Origin: Acidithiobacillus caldus ATCC 51756
GTDB taxonomy: Bacteria > Pseudomonadota > Gammaproteobacteria > Acidithiobacillales > Acidithiobacillaceae
Assembly: GCF_000175575.2 (NCBI RefSeq)
Contig: NZ_CP005986.1
Coordinates: 2,180,615-2,244,614, forward strand
Direction of reading: 5' to 3'
DNA: 64,000 nt
The translations under genes were made by a program, and so were the position numbers. Shown here in pieces: positions 29,442 to 38,179 of this stretch. The number at the start of each line of letters is the position of its first letter. Position 1 is the first letter of the stretch. Under the pieces are notes generated by a model, which saw only the letters and a program-made list of their open reading frames with translations, was not told the origin of the DNA and did not search any database.

Positions 29442-29823
29442 GTCTCGTACCATCCTCACGCTGCAAGGGCAGCACCAGGAGCCTTGGCGCAAGGAGCATG
29501 CCCGACCGCAGGGCGACACCGCAGGAGCGACCGTCCGCGTAGTGCAGCCGGAGTGTTCCTGCCGAGTCCAGGGACAGGCCGCAAGGCAAGCTCTCCACCT
29601 GCGCCCGACGCCAGGGGCAGAGCAACGCACTCACTACGGCTACCAACGCGAGGCAGAGCAGGCCCCAGCGCCAGTGGTGAACGAGGGTCAGGGTGGCCGA
29701 CAGGGCAACCAACACACAAGGTAGGGCCAATAAGGCCAACTGCTGGGTAGGGGAACCCAACTCCAGCCAGCCTAGACTTGGGTCGACGGTCCCCGCGGCG
29801 CTATCATCCCGCCGTACACTCAT
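29329..29823 (-). CDS. YgfX/CptA-like inner-membrane protein
   Basis: This 164-residue protein has two closely spaced hydrophobic helices (about 25-42 and 48-65), then a soluble part containing WRRAQVESLPCGL and LLAPRLLVLPLQRED, the layout of YgfX (CptA). In enterobacteria YgfX sits beside YgfY/SdhE and YgfZ and is linked to cell-shape toxicity or flavinylation. Here ygfZ is divergent, 17 bases away, but no sdhE-like gene is seen between. Its 3-prime end is antisense to the nadB end. Confidence 0.7.
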   Translation of the reverse strand: MSVRRDDSAAGTVDPSLGWLELGSPTQQLALLALPCVLVALSATLTLVHHWRWGLLCLALVAVVSALLCPWRRAQVESLPCGLSLDSAGTLRLHYADGRSCGVALRSGMLLAPRLLVLPLQREDGTRLTVLSPMPPTAESWRRWRLHLRRRWDDARAAPTPGTG

Positions 29824-29840
29824 CCCCAAGGAGCACCCCC

Positions 29841-30806
29841 ATGACCCATTCGTCCTTCCTGGCACCGCTTTCCGAGGAACTGGGCATCCTCCATTGCCAT
29901 GGAGCCGACGCGGAGAAATTCCTGCAAGGGCAATTCTCCAACGATTTGACGAGCCTGCCCAGCCCCGGCGGTCAGTGGAGCAGCTACAGCACCGCCAAAG
30001 GCCGGATGATTGCCAACTTCTATCTGCTCCGCGACGACGATGGCTTCTGGCTCCTGCTGTCCCGGGATCTGACGGAAACGGTGGCAGAACGGCTGCGCAA
30101 GTTTCGTCTGATGGCCAAGGTGGACATCGAGGACGCCGGCACCACGCACGCGCTCTTGGCCCTCTGGGGCGCGGGCGCTACAGAAGTACTGGGCAACCCC
30201 GGCGGCGAGGATGTCCCGGCCACGCCACACGCGGTGAGTGTGCGCAACGGCGCCAGGATAGTGCGCTTGCCTTGGCCCGAACCCTCCTTTCTGATCCTTG
30301 CCAGCGGTGACGATATCGCATCCTGGGGTGAGCAGCTGCGCGCTCGCGGAGCGCACGAGGCGACGGGGGCAGACTGGCGTCTGGGCAGCATCCGCGCCGG
30401 TATTGCCTTCATCAACGCCGCCACCACCGAGCAGGTGATCCCCCAGGAACTCAATCTCGAAGTCCTGGGTGGTATCAGCTTCACCAAAGGCTGTTATCCC
30501 GGCCAAGAGATCGTGGCACGCTCCCATTACCTGGGGCGTCTCAAGAATCAGTGCTATCGCCTACGCGCCCACGCGCCGCTCGCGCCCGGACGTGCCATCT
30601 TCAGCGCCGCCATGGGAGAGCAGAGCATCGGCCTCGTGATTCAGGCGGCCGCCGTGGGTGACGGCAGTTTCGAGGCCCTGGCGGTAGTGCGTGCCGAAGA
30701 CGCCGAGCACAGCACCCTGGGTTTGGAAGCACAGGGGCAGGTCCCCCTGGAAAAGCTGGAACTTCCCTACAGCCTGCCCTTGCAGAAGGCAGCGGAGGCC
30801 AACTGA
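29841..30806 (+). CDS. ygfZ: tRNA-modifying/Fe-S maturation protein YgfZ
   Basis: YgfZ is a folate-binding GcvT-related protein that supports iron-sulfur enzymes such as MiaB. The 321-residue protein has the diagnostic KGCYPGQE motif followed by ARSHYLGRLK, and an N-terminal LHCHGADAEKFLQGQFSND block. AAGGAG lies eight bases before the ATG at 29841. The stop overlaps the next ATG (TGATG). Confidence 0.92.
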   Translation: MTHSSFLAPLSEELGILHCHGADAEKFLQGQFSNDLTSLPSPGGQWSSYSTAKGRMIANFYLLRDDDGFWLLLSRDLTETVAERLRKFRLMAKVDIEDAGTTHALLALWGAGATEVLGNPGGEDVPATPHAVSVRNGARIVRLPWPEPSFLILASGDDIASWGEQLRARGAHEATGADWRLGSIRAGIAFINAATTEQVIPQELNLEVLGGISFTKGCYPGQEIVARSHYLGRLKNQCYRLRAHAPLAPGRAIFSAAMGEQSIGLVIQAAAVGDGSFEALAVVRAEDAEHSTLGLEAQGQVPLEKLELPYSLPLQKAAEAN

Positions 30807-31150
30807 TGTGGGGACTCCTGGTGGGCGTCGTGAGCTACTTTCCGGCGGCCTGGTACGGCCACCGCTTCCTGGAAGGGCAAGGCATGGAACCGGGCTTTAT
30901 GCGCAAGCTCAGTGTCTTTCTCTTCGCCAGCATCGTCTCCACGGCTCTGGGCTATGGGGTTTCCCTCGTCACCAGCAGCCCGGCGCACCGACGCGCAGAA
31001 GCCGGCCTCCAGCGCCAGACCCTGCAGCTTTTAGGCAGCGCCGCACGCTGCACCCAGAATCCTGGCCTGCCCCAATGCTCCCAGGACCGGGCCGAAGCCG
31101 AGCAGCTACTGGGCAAGATCCTGGGAGGCGCACCTGCTAAGTCGCACTGA
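30806..31150 (+). CDS. Small hypothetical membrane protein after ygfZ
   Basis: A 114-residue protein translationally coupled to ygfZ. It has two hydrophobic segments (about 1-20 and 35-57) and a polar C-terminal half with two cysteines (RCTQNPGLPQCSQD). No family was recognised. Its end overlaps the convergent cydC end by 14 bases. Confidence 0.65.
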   Translation: MWGLLVGVVSYFPAAWYGHRFLEGQGMEPGFMRKLSVFLFASIVSTALGYGVSLVTSSPAHRRAEAGLQRQTLQLLGSAARCTQNPGLPQCSQDRAEAEQLLGKILGGAPAKSH

Positions 31151-32897
31151 GCTCCGCCGCAGTCCGAAAACTGGCAAAGTGGCGCAGACGACCATCGGGC
31201 CGGGCGATGAGTTCGGCATAGGTCCCGGCCTCCACCACCTGGCCACCGTCCAGGATCAGGATCTGGTCCATGTCCTTCAGGCCCAGCAGCCGATGGGTGA
31301 TGTAGATGACGGTGCGTCCTTTCATCAAGGCCTTGAGGGCGTCAAGGAAGTGCGCCTCGGTGATGGCATCCAGGCCTTCCGTGGGCTCATCCAGCAGCAG
31401 AATGGGACTATCCTTGAGGAAAGCACGGGCGATGGCCACGCGCCGAGCCTGACCTCCGGACAGATTGACCCCCCCCTCGCCGACGATATTGTCGAGCCCC
31501 TGGGGAAGGCTGCGCACGAATTCGTCCAACTGCGCCGCCGCCAGCGCCGCCCAGAGCTCCTCCTCGTCCGCGTCGCCCTTGGCCAGCAACAGGTTGTCGC
31601 GGATGGTGCTGTGGAATAGGTAGCTGCGTTGCGACACGACGGCAAAGTAGCGACGCAGATCGTCGGCGGGAAAGTCGCGCAGTTCCACTCCACCCAGACG
31701 GGCCGACCCCCCCTGATAATCGTAGAAGCGCAGGAGCAGGTTGACGATACTGCTCTTGCCGGCACCAGTGGCACCGAGGATGGCCGTCCGGCTTCCCTCC
31801 GGTACCCGCAGGCTCAAGCCGCGCAGAGCATCGGTCTGAGCGTCAGGGTAGCGTAGGCGCAGGTCACGCATCTCGAGGTCGAGTCCAGCAGGCTGCGGCG
31901 CCGGCCCAGCAACGTCGGGAAAGGGTGCCGGCAGATCGGCGACGGCGAAGATACGTCGGGCGGCTGCTCGTGTCTGTCCCAGAAACTGGAAGGCCAGGGG
32001 CAGAGCCACGATGGCCTCGAAGGCGGCCATGGTACCCAGGGCAAACATCGGTAGCATGGCGCGGCCAATGCCATGCTGCACCAAGGGAATACCCAAGAGC
32101 AGGATCACCCACAGGGCCAGGTTGCCCATGAAACTCATGCCGGCGCTGCCGATTCCCGCGACTCCCGCCAGGTGCCCCTGCCGAGCGATGATCTGGGCAT
32201 TCTTTTCCGCCAGCTCTCCCTGCAGGCGCGGTCCGGCATTGGCCACCAGCAGTTCTCCCATACCCTGAAGCGTATCGACGATCTGGACGCGCATCTCGGC
32301 CTGGATCTGCGTCATCTCTGCCCCTGCCCGCGCCCCCAGTCGCTCGCTGAGCACGGGCAGGCCAAGACCAGAAACCAACAGGAACAGCAGGAGCGCGAGA
32401 CCCAGTTGCCAGGCGTAGAGGGCAAAGAAAGCCGCCATGATCAGGCTGGCGAGACCGGCCACGAGGAAAGGGGTAAAGACGCGCAGATAAAAATTGTTGA
32501 GGGTATCGATGTCGGCCACCAGCCGCGCCAGTAGGTCGCCAGAGCGCAGCCCACGCAGACCTGCCGGTGCCAGGGGCTCGAGGCGGGTATAGAACCAGGT
32601 ACGCAACTGCGCCAGGAGGCGGAAAGTCGCCTCGTGCGTGACGATACGCTCCAGCCAGCGCGACAGGACGCGGATGGTGGCAAAGCCGCGCACCCCCGCT
32701 GCGGGCAGGAAAAAATTGTAGAGATTGAGGGTGGCATAGCCACCAAGGCCAGCCAGCGCCGCACTGGCCAGGAACCATCCCGACAGGGTCATGAGACCAA
32801 AGTTGGAGAGCATGGTCAGCAGGGCCAGCAGAGCGCCACCCAGCATCCACCAGCGATAGGGCGCGAACAGTTTGAGCAGACGCCAGAGATCCCTCAT
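31137..32897 (-). CDS. cydC: Thiol reductant ABC exporter subunit CydC
   Basis: CydC pairs with CydD as an inner-membrane ABC transporter that exports cysteine and glutathione, which is needed to assemble cytochrome bd and periplasmic c-type cytochromes. The 586-residue protein has a six-helix membrane domain and an ATPase domain with Walker A GATGAGKSS, signature LSGGQARRVAIARA and Walker B LLLDEPTEGLD. Its start overlaps the cydD stop (ATGA). The gene pair lies 23 kb from cydAB. Confidence 0.94.
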   Translation of the reverse strand: MRDLWRLLKLFAPYRWWMLGGALLALLTMLSNFGLMTLSGWFLASAALAGLGGYATLNLYNFFLPAAGVRGFATIRVLSRWLERIVTHEATFRLLAQLRTWFYTRLEPLAPAGLRGLRSGDLLARLVADIDTLNNFYLRVFTPFLVAGLASLIMAAFFALYAWQLGLALLLFLLVSGLGLPVLSERLGARAGAEMTQIQAEMRVQIVDTLQGMGELLVANAGPRLQGELAEKNAQIIARQGHLAGVAGIGSAGMSFMGNLALWVILLLGIPLVQHGIGRAMLPMFALGTMAAFEAIVALPLAFQFLGQTRAAARRIFAVADLPAPFPDVAGPAPQPAGLDLEMRDLRLRYPDAQTDALRGLSLRVPEGSRTAILGATGAGKSSIVNLLLRFYDYQGGSARLGGVELRDFPADDLRRYFAVVSQRSYLFHSTIRDNLLLAKGDADEEELWAALAAAQLDEFVRSLPQGLDNIVGEGGVNLSGGQARRVAIARAFLKDSPILLLDEPTEGLDAITEAHFLDALKALMKGRTVIYITHRLLGLKDMDQILILDGGQVVEAGTYAELIARPDGRLRHFASFRTAAELSAT

Positions 32898-34660
32898 TGA
32901 TCCCCCCGATAAGCGGCTACCAGCCGCGCATAGACGCCGCCGGCGGCAAGGAGCTCCTCATGCGTACCCGCTTCCACCACGCGACCGCCTTCCACCACCA
33001 AAATCCCGTCGGCCCGCTCCGCCGTCGCCAGACGATGGGCGATGACCACTGCCGTGCGCCCCCGGACCAAGCGCTGCAGGGCATCCAGAACCAGCGACTC
33101 ACTTTCCATGTCGAGATTGGCGGTGGCCTCATCGAGGATGAGGAGTCGCGGGTCTTTCAGGAAAGCACGGGCCAGCGCCAGACGCTGAATCTGTCCGCCG
33201 GAAAGCCCTTGCCCGAGGTCACCGATATGGGTCGCAAGCCCCTCGGGCAAGGCCTGGATGAAATCCCAGGCGTGGGCAGCCTTGGCCGCCTCACGGAGTT
33301 CGCCGTCGCTGGCTTCGGGTCGCACGAGGCGCAGATTGTCGCCGATGGTGCCGTGAAAAAGGCGGGGATTCTGGGGAATCCAAGCGACGTGCTGCCACCA
33401 GGCCTCCCGCGGGATATCGGAAAGTGCAGCGGCAGCCTTCCCGTCCTCATCCTCCACCGTGATCTGCCCCTGCTGTGGCTGGATAAAGCCGAGGATGGCG
33501 GCGGCCAGGGTGCTCTTGCCCGCGCCGCTGGCACCGACGATGGCCGTGAAGCGCCCCGCCGGCAGGTGGGCGGACAGGCCTGCGAGCGCCACGCTGCCAT
33601 CGGGATAGCGAAAATGCAGATCCGCAAGGCGCAGGCCAATGGCACCAGACAGGTGCAGGGCGGTGGCGCCGGACTCCGGCAAGGCGGGCCTGGGCGCATC
33701 GAGGATTTCGAAAATACGTTTGGCGGCGGCGATGGCGCTCATGCGGGCATGGTAATGCGTGGACAGGCCGCGCAGCGGATTGAAAAACTCCGGCGCCAGC
33801 AGCAGAACGAAGAAGGCCGCCAGAAAGGTCACGGAGGCGTGCACCTGCAGTAAGCGGGCACCCAGGGAGACGGCAACGAGGGCGATGGATAGGCTAGCAA
33901 AAAACTCCAGCACCGCCGAGGTTAGGAAGGCCACGCGCAAGCCGGCCATGGTGGTCTGCCGGTAGTCGTCGGAGATTCGGGCGACGATCTCGATCTCGTC
34001 CTTGGCCCGGCCGAAGATCTTCAGGGTGGTCAGTCCTTGGATCACATCGAGAAAGTGGGCGCTCATCAACAGCAGCTTGCGCCACTGGCGCTGGTTGATG
34101 GCCTCGGCCCGATAACCCACCAGCACCATGAAGAAGGGGACCAAAGGACCGGCAATGAGCAGGATCAGGCCGCTGATCCAGTCCACTGGAAAAACGAAGA
34201 CGAGAATGGCCAGGGGCACCAGGCTGACCAGCGCCATCTGCGGCAGATACCGGGAAAAATAGGGCTCGAGGGCTTCCACCCCCTCGATGATGGTGCTGCT
34301 GATATCGCCGCTGCGCTCGCTGCCGAGGTCTACCGGACCTCGGGCCAGCAGGGCCGAAATCAGCTGCGCACGCAGATCCGTCTTGATCCGAGCGCTGGCG
34401 TGAAAGGCCACCACCTCCCCCGCCCAGGACAGGGCAGCGCGCAGAACGAAAAGGGCAAGCAGACCCCACAACCACGGCATCACGGCAGCAAGTTCGGCAC
34501 CCTGGAAGGACACAGCATCGATGACGCGCGCCAGGATGCTCGCCTGAAGAATGATGAGCAGACCGGCGGCCAGTCCAAGGCCAATGGCAAAGTAGAGAAC
34601 GCCCCGCGCAGAGCGCCCCTCCCGCATCAAGCGCTGATCCAGCCGTTCTGCTTTTGCCAT
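32894..34660 (-). CDS. cydD: Thiol reductant ABC exporter subunit CydD
   Basis: CydD is the first half of the CydDC exporter. The 588-residue protein starts with a cytoplasmic stretch, then membrane helices (GLAAGLLIILQASILARVID) and an ATPase domain with GASGAGKSTL, GLSGGQIQRLALARA and LILDEATANLD. The RTAVVIAHRLATAERAD switch region is normal. It follows a 61-base gap after the FIST gene on the same strand. Confidence 0.94.
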   Translation of the reverse strand: MAKAERLDQRLMREGRSARGVLYFAIGLGLAAGLLIILQASILARVIDAVSFQGAELAAVMPWLWGLLALFVLRAALSWAGEVVAFHASARIKTDLRAQLISALLARGPVDLGSERSGDISSTIIEGVEALEPYFSRYLPQMALVSLVPLAILVFVFPVDWISGLILLIAGPLVPFFMVLVGYRAEAINQRQWRKLLLMSAHFLDVIQGLTTLKIFGRAKDEIEIVARISDDYRQTTMAGLRVAFLTSAVLEFFASLSIALVAVSLGARLLQVHASVTFLAAFFVLLLAPEFFNPLRGLSTHYHARMSAIAAAKRIFEILDAPRPALPESGATALHLSGAIGLRLADLHFRYPDGSVALAGLSAHLPAGRFTAIVGASGAGKSTLAAAILGFIQPQQGQITVEDEDGKAAAALSDIPREAWWQHVAWIPQNPRLFHGTIGDNLRLVRPEASDGELREAAKAAHAWDFIQALPEGLATHIGDLGQGLSGGQIQRLALARAFLKDPRLLILDEATANLDMESESLVLDALQRLVRGRTAVVIAHRLATAERADGILVVEGGRVVEAGTHEELLAAGGVYARLVAAYRGDQ

Positions 34661-34721
34661 GGGGGCTCCTATCTCCGACCGTGCCTTACCATACTACAAT
34701 ATGTGGCCAAGGACCGCCGCA

Positions 34722-35837
34722 CTAGTGGAGAAAAAGGGTGAGCACGCCGGTATACCCGTAGATGCGATCCCGGGAGATTTCGCCGTTGGCAAAAAAACCC
34801 ACCAGAGGCACCGGGCCGAGGCGTGCCGCGATCTGCCGCAACTCCGCCGAATCTGGCCCGAACAGGCTTTCGCCACGCCCCAGACAGGAGAAATACAGGG
34901 CGCCCCGGATCCTGCGACCGGCCCGCAGCGCATCGATGTCCGCCAGCATGCGCGCCAGATCGTTGCGCGCTGTCTCGGCGTCGCGTTTGCAAAACATCAG
35001 CTCCTGACCCGGTTCCACCAGCTCACCGATGGCGACGAGGCCATGTTCCTGGTCCACTCCCACGAGGTTACGCACCAGATAATCTCCGCGATCGTCACCG
35101 CTGACGGGCAAAGCCGCAAAGATGAACCCGGCGGCGCGGCGTATGTCGCGGGCGAGGATCTCACCCACCTCGGAGTAGAGCACCTCCAATGCAGGATGAC
35201 GATCCAGGGTCACGATGATATTGCGCTGCGCCTCCTGTACCCGATGAACGGGGCCGATGGGGCTGCAACCCTGGGTCAGGCGCGTGACCACGGCGACCCG
35301 TTCCGAGAGCATCACTCCGCTCAGGCCGCCGTGCACGATCTCGCCGGCGATCTGCGCGCCATTGGCGCGGCTACTGCTGACGCCACCCACCAGAAAACCG
35401 CTGCTGGTGCGACTGGCCAGATCGGCAACCTGGGCCGTCAGATCGCTGCTGTGGGGATCCCCGTGCACCACGGCCAAAAAGGGCGCGCTGCCATCGGCCA
35501 GCTTCCAGCCGCCGGTGGCGTAGGGCGCCATTCCGTGGAACACCTGAAAATCCTCCGGCGCAAGGTCGGTGAGCATGAGGGCCAGGGCCTTCTGGTCCAG
35601 ATATTCCACGCTGGTGGCGCAGATGCCGATGCCAACGCTGCCAACCCAGGTGACACCGGCAAAACGCTCCTTGAGTGCTGCCAGGATGGCTGGTAGGTCC
35701 TCCTCGAAGCCATCGGAGACATACAGAAAACCCAAAGTAGCGGGAAAGTCTTCCGGGATCGTTCTCAGAGCCGCCGCAAGTGCAGAGGACCAGTCGTCCA
35801 TCGCCGCATGTCCATAGGGAAAGCTGTCGTACTTCAT
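34722..35837 (-). CDS. FIST-domain signal-transduction protein
   Basis: This 371-residue protein matches the FIST N and C domains, a ligand-binding sensor module thought to bind small molecules such as amino acids. Blocks include TLGFLYVSDGF, GSVGIGICATS, GGVSSSRANG and the C-terminal GALYFSCLGRGESLFG and PLVGFFANGEI. No kinase or cyclase domain is attached, so it must work with a partner. AAGGAAATCG precedes the ATG. An IS256 element is inserted about 50 bases upstream and may have displaced its promoter. Confidence 0.85.
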   Translation of the reverse strand: MKYDSFPYGHAAMDDWSSALAAALRTIPEDFPATLGFLYVSDGFEEDLPAILAALKERFAGVTWVGSVGIGICATSVEYLDQKALALMLTDLAPEDFQVFHGMAPYATGGWKLADGSAPFLAVVHGDPHSSDLTAQVADLASRTSSGFLVGGVSSSRANGAQIAGEIVHGGLSGVMLSERVAVVTRLTQGCSPIGPVHRVQEAQRNIIVTLDRHPALEVLYSEVGEILARDIRRAAGFIFAALPVSGDDRGDYLVRNLVGVDQEHGLVAIGELVEPGQELMFCKRDAETARNDLARMLADIDALRAGRRIRGALYFSCLGRGESLFGPDSAELRQIAARLGPVPLVGFFANGEISRDRIYGYTGVLTLFLH

Positions 35838-35878
35838 CGATTTCCTTACCCCTCCGGGCCTTTCCTGCGCCTGCCCAT

Positions 35879-35887
35879 GCGGCAGTG
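35879..35887. repeat. Left 9-bp target-site duplication of the IS256-family element
   Basis: GCGGCAGTG lies immediately outside the left inverted repeat and is repeated exactly at 37307-37315 outside the right end, the expected 8-9 bp duplication of IS256-family transposition. Confidence 0.93.
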
Positions 35888-37306
35888 GAGCTATGCTCGA
35901 ATCTGGTGTACGGGAGGTCTACAACTAGCTTGAGGAGGGTGGCGCACTGTTGCTAGAAAAGGGTTTCTGGATCCGATTCGCAACGAATGAGGAGTGCGCC
36001 ATGCAAGAGAGTACTGGTTTCGACGGAGGAATGGGAGAGTTGGGCCTGAACATCGAGGGCTTATTGCGGCGGTCCGCGCGCCAGCTGATCCAACAGGCCA
36101 TCGAGGGCGAGGTGCAGGTGCTGCTGGAGGAGTATGCCGCGGTACGCATGGTCGATGGTCGCCGGGCCGTCGTGCGGAATGGATATCTGCCGGAGCGGGA
36201 GATCCTGACAGCGGTCGGCCCCGTGCCTGTACAGGTCCCCAAGGTGCGAGACCGCTCCGGTTCGGGCGTGGTCTTCCGTTCTTCCCTGGTACCGCCCTAC
36301 GTGCGCAAGTCGCGGACCGTGGCCGCAGCGCTCCCCTGGTTGTACCTGCACGGGGTATCGTCGGGACGGATGCACGAGGCGCTGTCTGTTCTCCTGGGCG
36401 AGGAGGCCAAGGGGCTTTCTCCGGCCGTGCTGGGACGCTTGAAAGTCGAATGGGCGCAAGAGCATGCCCAATGGCAGCGCCGGTCTCTACAGGGAAAACG
36501 CTACGCCTATTGGTGGGCCGACGGGGTCTATACCCAGCTGCGGGCGGAGGACGATCCCCGGATGTGTCTCTTGGTCATTATTGGCGTGACGGCCGAGGGC
36601 AAGAAGGAGGTCGTGGCGGTCACCGACGGTTTACGGGAGTCCAAAGCCTCCTGGCTAGAGATCCTGCGGGACTTGCGCGACCGCGGGCTGCAGGAGGCGC
36701 CACTACTGGCCATAGGAGATGGGGCGATGGGTTTCTGGGCCGCCCTGGACGAGATTTACCCACAAACCCGTCATCAGCGCTGTTGGGTGCACAAGACGGC
36801 CAACATCCTCAACGAGCTACCGAAGCGCCTTCAGGGGAAAGCCAAGGCCGCCCTGCAGGCGATCTGGATGGCCGACACCCGTGAAGCTGCGGAGAAAGCC
36901 TGGCAAGCCTTCGTGCGGGACTACCAGGCCAAATATCCCAGAGCGGTCGCAAAGCTCGAGAAGGACCGGGACGTGCTGCTGACCTTCTTCGACTTCCCGG
37001 CAGAGCACTGGCGGCATATCCGCAGCAGCAACGCCATCGAATCGACCTTCGCCACCGTACGGCAACGCAGCAGCCGCACTAAAAACTGTGTCTCTCGAGC
37101 CACTTTCCTTGGCCTGAGCTACAAGCTCATCCAGCAGGCAGAGAGACACTGGCGCGGGATTCAGCATCCGGAAAGACTGCGCGAGCTCTTTGCCGGGGTG
37201 ACATTTGTCGATGGGATGCCTGCCAACGAAACCCGGCTGGATCCTCAACAGGACGCCGCCTGAATCGTGTTAGCAAATGCTCATACACCAATCTTGACCA
37301 TAGCTC
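35888..37306 (+). mobile_element. Complete IS256-family insertion sequence, 1419 bp
   Basis: The element is bounded by imperfect inverted repeats: both ends begin GAGCTATG and share TGGTGTA at the same distance inward, with about two thirds identity over 24 bases. It holds one transposase gene and is flanked by identical 9-bp direct repeats. The intact ends and duplication indicate a recent or undisturbed insertion. It sits in the intergenic region upstream of the FIST gene and does not visibly break an open reading frame. Confidence 0.93.
36001..37263 (+). CDS. IS256-family transposase
   Basis: This 420-residue DDE transposase has the IS256-type N terminus (LRRSARQLIQQAIEGEVQVLL), Asp residues in WADGVYTQLR and LLAIGDGAMGF, the CWVHKTANIL segment and the final Glu in SNAIESTFATVRQR. 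It looks intact. GAGGAG precedes the ATG at 36001; the frame is open 51 bases further upstream but without a ribosome binding site. Confidence 0.95.
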   Translation: MQESTGFDGGMGELGLNIEGLLRRSARQLIQQAIEGEVQVLLEEYAAVRMVDGRRAVVRNGYLPEREILTAVGPVPVQVPKVRDRSGSGVVFRSSLVPPYVRKSRTVAAALPWLYLHGVSSGRMHEALSVLLGEEAKGLSPAVLGRLKVEWAQEHAQWQRRSLQGKRYAYWWADGVYTQLRAEDDPRMCLLVIIGVTAEGKKEVVAVTDGLRESKASWLEILRDLRDRGLQEAPLLAIGDGAMGFWAALDEIYPQTRHQRCWVHKTANILNELPKRLQGKAKAALQAIWMADTREAAEKAWQAFVRDYQAKYPRAVAKLEKDRDVLLTFFDFPAEHWRHIRSSNAIESTFATVRQRSSRTKNCVSRATFLGLSYKLIQQAERHWRGIQHPERLRELFAGVTFVDGMPANETRLDPQQDAA

Positions 37307-37315
37307 GCGGCAGTG
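37307..37315. repeat. Right 9-bp target-site duplication of the IS256-family element
   Basis: Exact copy of GCGGCAGTG found at the left end; marks the right boundary of the insertion. Confidence 0.93.
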
Positions 37316-37635
37316 CAGGGCATGGTACAAAGTGCCGACCCGGCTGTCACCCCACCATCCATGCCCGCGCAAGGTCGACCCGGCGCCCCCGCCCGGAGCG
37401 CCAGCCCTCACGCAGCGTCCGCTGCCCCACATCCCCCCGTGCAGCCGGGACCAGAGCGCTGGCGTCCACCTTGGCAAGGCCCCTCGCAAAACCGATACTA
37501 CGCGCGGAACCTGCGGACGGCGCAGGATGGGGGCTCAATACGACCATCTGCAGCCTGCCGCTCTGGGGCGGATAGCCGAAGCCGCTGTCGGTCGGCGGGC
37601 GCGAGTACGGTGATCACACCTGGGGGGTATCGCCC
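37316..37635. other. Intergenic region between the insertion sequence and the GNAT gene
   Basis: This 320-base GC-rich stretch has several overlapping short frames on both strands, none with a recognisable protein or ribosome binding site. Before the insertion it would have joined the FIST promoter region. It may contain the promoter of the acetyltransferase and of the FIST gene; no clear motif was found. Confidence 0.4.
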
Positions 37636-38154
37636 GTGCGTTTGGCAACGGAACATCCGCGCTGTGTACTACGCCCCTGGCAGGAGTCGGATCGGTATTC
37701 CCTCTGCGCCCAGGCCAACAATCCCAGAATCTGGCGGTGGCTCGCGGAAGGCTTCCCACGGCCCTACACCCTGGCCGATGCCGATGCCTGGATTGCCCAC
37801 GCACAGGATTGCCAAAAGGATCTGACCCTGGCCATCGAGTTCTGCGGCGCCGCCGTCGGCAATATCGGCGTGCGCGCCACCGCCTCAGCCCGGCGCGGCC
37901 ACATCGGTTACTGGATCGGCGAGGCGTTCTGGGGGCTCGGCCTTGCCACCGCCGCCGGCCGTGCCCTCATGAACCACCTGCGTGCCCAGGCGCACTTCGA
38001 CTATCTGGAAACGCTGGTCTATGCCGGCAATGTCCCTTCCCAGCGGGTTCTGGAAAAACTCGGCTTCGTCGCCGACAACGCCCGCCCGCAAACGGTGTAT
38101 AAGGACGGCGAGCGCCTGGAGGCCAGACGTTTTTTCTGCGCACTGCGCAACTGA
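37636..38154 (+). CDS. RimJ/RimL-type GNAT acetyltransferase
   Basis: A 172-residue GNAT N-acetyltransferase. It begins with the RimJ-like CVLRPWQESDRYSL, and has GHIGYWIGEAFWGLGLATAAGRAL (acetyl-CoA-binding motif) and VYAGNVPSQRVLEKLGF. Such enzymes acetylate protein N termini or small amines; the substrate is unknown. The GTG at 37636 is the likely start. Confidence 0.85.
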   Translation: MRLATEHPRCVLRPWQESDRYSLCAQANNPRIWRWLAEGFPRPYTLADADAWIAHAQDCQKDLTLAIEFCGAAVGNIGVRATASARRGHIGYWIGEAFWGLGLATAAGRALMNHLRAQAHFDYLETLVYAGNVPSQRVLEKLGFVADNARPQTVYKDGERLEARRFFCALRN

Positions 38155-38179
38155 ATCTTCCACAGCCCGCTGGGAGATC

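Noticed and set aside
37316-37635. Proline-rich frames beside the insertion sequence
   Set aside because: Several overlapping frames exist on both strands, but none has a domain, ribosome binding site or consistent coding pattern.
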